Position numbers and translations under genes: made by a program. Source: Dryas octopetala (taxonomy: Eukaryota > Streptophyta > Magnoliopsida > Rosales > Rosaceae). From it: a stretch of DNA of 64,000 nt. The stretch spans positions 17,792,085 to 17,856,084 of the forward strand of contig OY992838.1 of the NCBI GenBank assembly GCA_963921425.1, in the 5' to 3' direction. This document shows positions 57,834-64,000 of the stretch, one piece after another. Below the pieces are notes generated by a model that was not told the origin of the DNA, ran no database searches, and was given only the letters and a program-made list of their open reading frames with translations. Numbering within the stretch: the first letter of the stretch is position 1; every line of letters begins with the position of its first letter.

Positions 57834-60256
57834 TGTTGTATGTTTTCCTAGAGCAAATTAAATAACCTTTTCTGAGCTCTAGGTTAACTCGCAAGTGCAC
57901 GAATCGCTAAGTAGCAAAGCTTACAAATACGAGGTCGATCCCACAGGAAATTGTACTAGTGTTATGATCACTAACTTAATTAAATTTGATTAAATCAACT
58001 CTAACTCACACACGCAAATGGGGGGTTTTGATTGGTTTTTGAGACTAGACAAACTAACAGATAAATGACAAAACTTTAAAATAACAACTGAATGAATTTG
58101 GATAAAACAATAAAAAAGAAACACTAGGGGTCAGAATCCACCACTAGCATACCATTCACTCTACTATGGATATTAACAATCAATATATAAACATGTCAAC
58201 AAAGTTCGTCTACTAAAAGGTTTGGCTAGTTACTTTTAGCAATTACTCCCCTTACTGTGCATAAACTAAGAGCTTCTTGGGCCTTCCTTAGCCAGTTAAC
58301 CTACATGTTCCCTAGTTCAAGCTAAGGCAGCTGTTACCCATGCAGCAGTCATTAAGTTTTATGAGAACGTCAAACATGCACAACATATAAGCTTTGACTA
58401 TTTCCTTATAGAGGTCGCCCAACCCCACTACCAAGAATAATCCCTTATTCCCTTGTTACTTGTGGTTTAGTGTCTTTGACTATTTCACAGCTAAACCTAA
58501 CAGATAAACTAGATGCAATTACCCTAAGGTGGCCAGTCAAAGGATGCAAACAACTAGTGACGGGGGTTCTAATAGATAGTGGAAATTTAATACATGCAAA
58601 CATCAAACTAACAGACCAAGAGACGGATAAACGATTTGTTAGAACATGCAAATCCATTAATCAACCTACAACTAACATGCAAGATAGAATAACTAACCTA
58701 CATAATTAAATAAAATAAATAAAAAAATCAGAAACAACAAATAAACAAAGTCCCAATTCATGCTTGCTAAAGAAAATCAGAAACGCAAAATTAAAGGGAC
58801 CACTAAACAACTAAATTAAATTGCATAAACATAAACAACTAAATAAAATCAGAACCATGCATTAAATAAATTCAGAATCATAAACTAATTAACTTCAGTA
58901 GCATAAACCAACAATTAAAATAGAAACTAGAACGAAAATCAAAAGAAACAAGGGGAAGGGGCTGCGGCAAGACAAGGAAGAGAAGGCACCTGGCACAAGC
59001 AATTTGGCTCACGGCTATGGTGAGCTAGGGCTTGCGGCTTAGGGGTGTCCTTCCTTGCAGCCACGACACTCCTCTCTCTCTCTCTACCTTCGGCTAGCCC
59101 TCACAAGAATTAAACTAAAACTAACCTAGAACAGCAAAAATAAAACTAGAGAACAAAAGGAATTTCGGCTGGAGTAGGAGGTGAGGAAGTGATCCCTAGG
59201 GTTCTGAATGAAGGGGATATATATAGAGGTGCATTCCTTGAGAGGCAAGGAGAAGGAAACATGCGGCTGCTAGGGTTCCTTGTCCTTGTTGCTTGCAGCA
59301 TCAGCTAGGGTTAGGTGCAATGGGCTTGCGGCATCAGCTTGTCCTCTTGGGCTTAAGTGGCGCATGCAAGTCAGCTAGGGCCCCCTCCCTTGCGCATGGG
59401 CTGCTGGTCTTGGACCTTGATGTGCTTTGGGCTCACATGTGTTGAGCTGAGGTGGCTTGCACAAGATGGGCTAGGGTTTCACTCCATGGGCTTCCACCTT
59501 GGGCTTGTCACCTTGGGCTTGCGCATGGCTCCTTGGCTGCTAGGGTTTGCATGGCATGCATGCGCATGCGTGGGCTGCCATCTTCCTCCTTGCGCATGGC
59601 CTTTGGGCTGCTAAGGTTTGGGCCCATGCATGTGCATGCATGGCCCATCTTGGTTCGGCATCCCTAGGGCCCATGGGCCCTCCACTTTTGACTTCCCATT
59701 TTGCCCCTCATTTCCATTTGAATTCAAATTCATTTCTTCCCTCCATTCATTTCCATGGATGTCCACCACCTTCTGGAAGCTTCTGGAACCTTGACCAACA
59801 TTTCCTGGTGCAACTAGGATTCCTTGAAAATTAAAGATACCTTATCCATTTTGACTTCTCGTAATGACCATATTGCCCCTGGGGTCTCCTAGTGTCATTA
59901 GGACTCCTTTCCCTAGTTGGGTTAGGTTTCCTAGTTCAACTAGGATTTCCTGTTCGAATCAGGATTTCACATTTCTGGCTCCGCAATGATGGTTCTGGAC
60001 TTGATGTTTCCTAGTGTGACTAGGAATCCTCATTCGACTAGGATTTCTGCACTTTTCCTGGTTTGACCAGGATTTCACTCGTTTTCCTGGTTTGACCAGG
60101 AAATGTTCCAAAATGGCTCCATTTGCTTCTTTTTCTCATTTCTGCTTCATTTGACCTGAAAACACAAAAACAAGACAAGAAACACAAAATAGCGAGTTCT
60201 AACACTCTAGGTTAAGGAATTAGTATCATAAAGTGATGCAAAATGCACACTCATCA
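57834..60256 (-). repeat. Chimeric LTR joining T4 (U5 side) to H2 (U3 side)
   Basis: 57834-58258 matches the T LTR (CTCCCCTTACTGTGCATAAAC, TGTTGTATGTTTTCC). 58300-60256 matches the H LTR (GTTAACCTACATGTTCC, U3 palindromes, ACTCATCA end). The switch lies in 58259-58300, where the two types are nearly identical. Its left edge abuts a PBS and its right edge abuts a PPT (60257), so one LTR serves two different elements. TATA-like ATATATATA at 59217-59225 on minus. Confidence 0.85.
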
Positions 60257-62260
60257 CACCCCCAAACTTAGATTTTGCTAGTCCTCGAGCAAAAATAAAG
60301 GAAAGAAAAGACTCAAGACTGACTCCAACATCCCAACAACTGAATTCATGCGCACAACCATTAATCACATAGGAAAGCAAGGCATATAAATTGTATTCTC
60401 CAAATTCTAATAACATTTCAAATAACATACCTCGCTCCTCTATTGTCATATAGGCCATCCTTGACACAAATCGAAGTATTAGACAAACAAAACTAAATCA
60501 ATACATACATAATAGATTCAACTCCAATTCTCACCATGGCATACACTCAATGATAAACACTCAAGAATTGGGTTGATATGTGCACTCAAAAGTATATGTG
60601 AGAGGAAATATGTAACAAAAACAATTAGCTCACATATGTACATGAAATAAAGGCACATTTTAGAAAGAATACTGATCTCATGAAATGAATCCAAATGCTT
60701 GAAATAGAATCAATAACCATAGGCTCCCTTCTTAAATAGACTCCACATAAGTATAATACACACTCTTCAGATCAGCTAGGGTTTTAATAGGGTTATAATG
60801 AAGGCTTAGGCTAGGATAGGGTATTGAAATGAAATGGAAACACAAAGGGCTAAATTCATGGAATTGCAAGCACCAATAGAACATTCTGAGGTACACTTTG
60901 CTTCTTTGCACTTCATAGCTTACTTTGAACTCTTTTTGCTTGTTTTTTTTTTTTTTCTTTTGAAACCGTCCCATCTCTTTTCTTTGATTTCTTTTCTTTT
61001 TCTTTTCTTTGGGCACGGTATGCATACTTTTCTGTCACATTTTTGTATAAGCTATACATTTTCACTTCTTTTTCACCTCGATCAACATATAAACAACTTG
61101 CAATACCATAAAAAGGGTAATACAGATAGAAGGGGTAAAAGGCGTGTAACTCCCCCAAACTTAGGGTTTGGTATGGGGTAACAAAGAAAACGGCTTAAAA
61201 GGCTCAAAATGGGTAACTAAGGATAAAACATGTAATGGGTAGGCTTTCAGGCTATGGGGTACACAACAGGGCCTAAATTCATTTCTCAAGAGTTATGCAA
61301 ATACGACATGCTTTGTGTACACAAGAAAAGAGTTCTAGCTCATTGATTCAAGATTATGCATATTCCAAGCAAATGACCAAATGAAAGACAATGAGATCAA
61401 AACAACGACTTATATGACAATGATAGAATCAGAGTGGCGCGCAACACTCAAGAATTGAAGAACAGGGCTCAAAAGCTCACTTAGGTCATGCAAGTCTACT
61501 CTATTATGCATATAATCATTAGTAATGCTAATCACAACCTAAATTCATATCAACAAGGCCAAATGACATAGAATTGCAAGATATGTTATAGAACACTATT
61601 AGAATGAAAAGAACACCAAATATACACACAATACTAAAACATGCTCATAACAATCATGCACACTCAAATCAATTAGTTGGGGACTCAAAATGACCTGAAA
61701 CAACCAAAATGACTCAAAAAACTTTTTGTTTTTAAAACAATGTCGCACACTTCTAAAGAATCACATCCATCACTAAGGTGAATGAGATCTAACGAAAACG
61801 TGCATTTTGATGTGGGTCTTGACACCCTAAGTTTAAAAACAAAAGAAAAAGTTTTTTTTCTAACCTAAAAACACCTAAAAACACTAAAAACGAAATTTTT
61901 ATTTTTATTTTTTTTCTAAAAACACTCAAAAACACTTAAAACACTCTAAACACTTGTTCTAACCTAAAAACACTAACAAATGACAATTGCCCTTCCCCCC
62001 ACACTTAAATGATACATTGCCCTCAATGTATATGAAATAAATGCAAGAATGATCAAATTAAGCGAAACGGGAAATTGCACATATCCAAAACCAAATAAAC
62101 ACACCAAAATGAAAAATTGTCTTATGAAGCGAAATAAAGAAACTGTTTATTTGCCTCCTTGGTCCTCGATGACTCCTCCTCCATTATTCAAAACAAAAAC
62201 TTGGGTTGCCTCCCAATAAGCGCTTGTTTTTCTGTCTTCAGCTTGACATTGCCTTCTCCT
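60257..62260 (-). other. H2 PPT and 3' noncoding region
   Basis: The PPT is at 60257-60269. A second AAGTTTGGGGGA tract lies near 61150-61162. SL-B (62012-62031) has the stem ATACATTG/CAATGTAT and is followed by AAGTGTGGGGGGAAGG (61991-62006). SL-A is at 62201-62216, just after the gag-PR stop. Poly-T/TTTTCTTTTC runs lie at 60940-61010. The order equals that of T, E1 and T3. No coding frame is supported. Confidence 0.8.
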
Positions 62261-62866
62261 TTACTTGCGTCCTTTCCTCTTCCTCTTTTTGCCATTACTA
62301 CTCTCGGCACTCCCTAGGAACGAACTGAAGAAGCTCTCCATCTCTGACTTCTCCTCTCCATAAAAAGTGATCTCCTCGTTTTCTGGCATCTCGGAAGTGA
62401 GCAAATACACCTCTTGCTTGGTGTAGTGCCGAATCTTCATGGTACTCTCCAATGCTTTGTACTCCATGTGAGAGGTGCACAAAAATGGTCTCCCAAGAAT
62501 AATCGAAACGTCGCCCGGAAGTCTCGGCACATCTAGCACTATGAAATCAGAGGGAATTATAATTTACGACATTTAACCAAAACATCCACAAGCATACCAC
62601 GGGCTTTCTCGATTGAAGAGTTGGCGAAGCGAATGTCCAAATCAAACGGTTGCAAATCAGCCTCCACAAATCCAAGCCTCTCGAACACAACCAGCGGCAT
62701 GACATTGATAGCTGAGCCATTGTCAACTAAGGCATTGGCGATCTCATACTCCCCTATGCTGCATGGTATGACCAACGAGCCCGGATCCCTCTTCTTGCTT
62801 GGAAAAGATGCAAAGAGATAACCACAAATCTCCCTAGGAACGTTGTGACTATGCCCCTGCTCCTCA
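62261..62866 (-). pseudogene. gag: H2 gag-protease C-terminal fragment
   Basis: It aligns with H 40410-40852 and extends beyond it. The protease motif ALVDNGSAINVMP and the SIILGRPFLCTS signature are present. A one-base loss near 62555-62560 shifts the frame inside protease. The tail after KIRHYTKQEVYLL runs about 58 codons and ends in a basic stretch (GKKRKRKGRK) and TAA at 62261. This is the natural end of the H frame: the SL-A box that follows pol in T follows this stop. The 5' side is cut by the CACTA insertion; TCA (62864-62866) may be its 3-bp TSD. Confidence 0.87.
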
Positions 62867-64000
62867 CACTACAACAAAAATTGTCATTTATAGCCCTCAA
62901 AAAACGCTATAAAACCATTACAATAGCATTATCCAAAACGCTATGACAGCCGACGTTATAATAGGTCGAACTTTTTTATAGCGTTTTGTGAACGCTATAA
63001 AAGAGCACATCTATTATAGCATTTCCAAACGCGCTATAGAAATATACTATAATAGCGTTTCTAAAAAGCTATAACATACTAGAAACGCTATTATTGGACG
63101 CTATAATGGTGTTTTTTGGTGGCGTTTTTAAAATGCTATAAAAGAGCACATCTATTATAGCATTTACAAACGCTATAGAAATTTACTATAATGGCGTTTC
63201 TAAAATGCTGTAACATACTCGAAACGCTATTATTGAGACGCTATAATGGTGTTGTTTGGTTCTCATAATATTGTGTATAATAGCGTTTAATGCCCTTACT
63301 ATAGCATTTTAAAACGCTATTGTTCTTTTTTCCCAGCATTTAATGAACGCTATAGTATTTATTGTTGACATTTTTTGGTGCCTGCTCCCAAATTATTTCT
63401 TTGCATTTTTAAATTGCCACTGAGAAATTTTTCTATATAGCATTTAAAATGGAAATTGGTCCTAAAGTACAATAGTTTCAATTGATAAAAAAAAGTATAG
63501 TAGTTTCAAAATAGAAGTTACTCAAATTAAACACCAAGCTTAAAGCTCCATAAGTATCACAATTAGTACCTTACAAAATACTAAATACTAATCTTAAGGC
63601 TACAAATACCAAACTTCATAAAAGAAAACCAACAATATCCAAGTCTCCCAACTGCAAAACACCACTTAGCTATAGACAAAGAGAGGAAAACAGTTCAACA
63701 TTTTGGGTTAGTGAGAATACTAACAAATCAACGCATATTCTATTCAACCATCTCCTTGAGCTCATGTAAGGCATCTTCCAAAAAGATATGTAATCCCATC
63801 TTGAGAATTTGTTGCAGCACCAGCAAGATACAACTCCACAACAAGTACAACCCAACATATTCCTGTCAATACAATCAGAATCATAATTGGAACACTATAA
63901 GCCTATAACCTAGAGACAATAAGTAAAAAAAGAAAGAAATAGCCTGCAAGCATCTACCTAGACAGATGAACATAATTTAATATTTACATAAACTTGTTAT
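62867..64000. mobile_element. CACTA DNA transposon, terminal part
   Basis: CACTACAACAAAAA at 62867 is a typical CACTA (En/Spm) terminal inverted repeat tip. The next 500 bases are packed with AAACGCTAT / ATAGCGTTT motifs in both orientations, the usual subterminal repeats bound by the transposase accessory protein. After about 63400 the repeats stop and AT-rich sequence without a credible frame continues to the window end. The other end and any transposase are outside. A non-autonomous copy cannot be excluded. Confidence 0.85.
62994..63275 (+). repeat. 141-bp tandem duplication in CACTA subterminal region
   Basis: GCTATAAAAGAGCACATC starts at 62994 and again at 63135. Both copies continue through TATTATAGCATTT, ACTATAATRGCGTTTCTAAAA, CGCTATTATTG and ACGCTATAATGGTGTT with small differences. 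Confidence 0.85.

Larger units (their letters stand above)
60257..62866 (-). mobile_element. H2: 3' half of an H-family element
   Basis: Read on minus: the protease part of gag-PR, a stop at 62261, about 2 kb noncoding, PPT (60257-60269) and the U3 side of the chimeric LTR. No RT, RNase H or integrase lies between protease and LTR. A CACTA element cuts its 5' side at 62867. Confidence 0.85.

Noticed and set aside
63670..63908. Short frames in the CACTA interior
   Set aside because: Both strands carry similar-length frames of under 70 codons in AT-rich DNA and neither resembles a transposase.

Overview
The window is retrotransposon and satellite DNA of a flowering plant, probably pericentromeric heterochromatin. 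I found no host gene, tRNA or rRNA gene. The plant assignment rests on three things. The long open frames are Ty3/gypsy polyproteins of the Athila type. Their primer-binding sites match the 3' end of plant tRNA-Asp (TGGCGCCGTTGCCGGGGA). A ~150-bp tandem satellite lies beneath the insertions. The species cannot be told from the sequence.

Layout. 1-4098 is the 3' end of an Athila-type element on + (E1: integrase C-terminus, long 3' noncoding region, LTR). E1 sits inside an LTR of a second family, 'H', whose remnant is 4099-5207. 5208-9500 is the satellite (about 28 monomers, partly in 300-bp dimers). 9501-10749 and 13112-13824 are an unclassified LTR-like sequence, split by a solo LTR of family H at 10750-13111 with TSD CTTAA. 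13825-40852 is an H element on + that carries gag and protease. Its gag is interrupted in frame at 16546/39028 by a 22.5-kb array of family 'T' on the minus strand. The array is LTR-internal-LTR-internal-LTR, with three 2637-bp LTRs, two open 1751-codon gag-pol frames, and one 5-bp TSD (GATGC) bounding the whole. This is the expected product of one insertion followed by unequal LTR-LTR crossing-over.

Right of the array, a fourth LTR (X, minus) interrupts H. It abuts a second copy (42843-46131) of the satellite/LTR-like/solo-LTR block found at 7232-13029, with about 2.5 kb deleted inside. That copy is split by a + LTR (Y, 46132-47284), which is in turn split by a decayed Athila element on minus (T3, 47285-57130). 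T3 has two in-frame stops and a His in place of a catalytic Asp in reverse transcriptase. A T-like gag fragment (T4, 57131-57827) follows. A chimeric LTR (57834-60256, T-type in one half and H-type in the other) joins T4 to an H-family 3' half (H2, 60257-62866). H2 shows that the H frame stops soon after protease, so H looks like a non-autonomous gag-protease family that would depend on an Athila-type partner for RT and integrase. A CACTA DNA transposon end at 62867 cuts H2 and runs off the window.

The most interesting non-coding structure is shared by otherwise diverged elements: (1) an array of short palindromes, pattern TCCTRGT-NNN-ACYAGGA, in LTR U3 regions, with paired compensatory changes between families and W-box cores in several loops; (2) two short hairpins downstream of the last stop codon, one with a compensatory change, followed by repeated AAGTTTGGGGG tracts before the true polypurine tract. 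I do not know a description of these as functional modules; that is inference to be tested.
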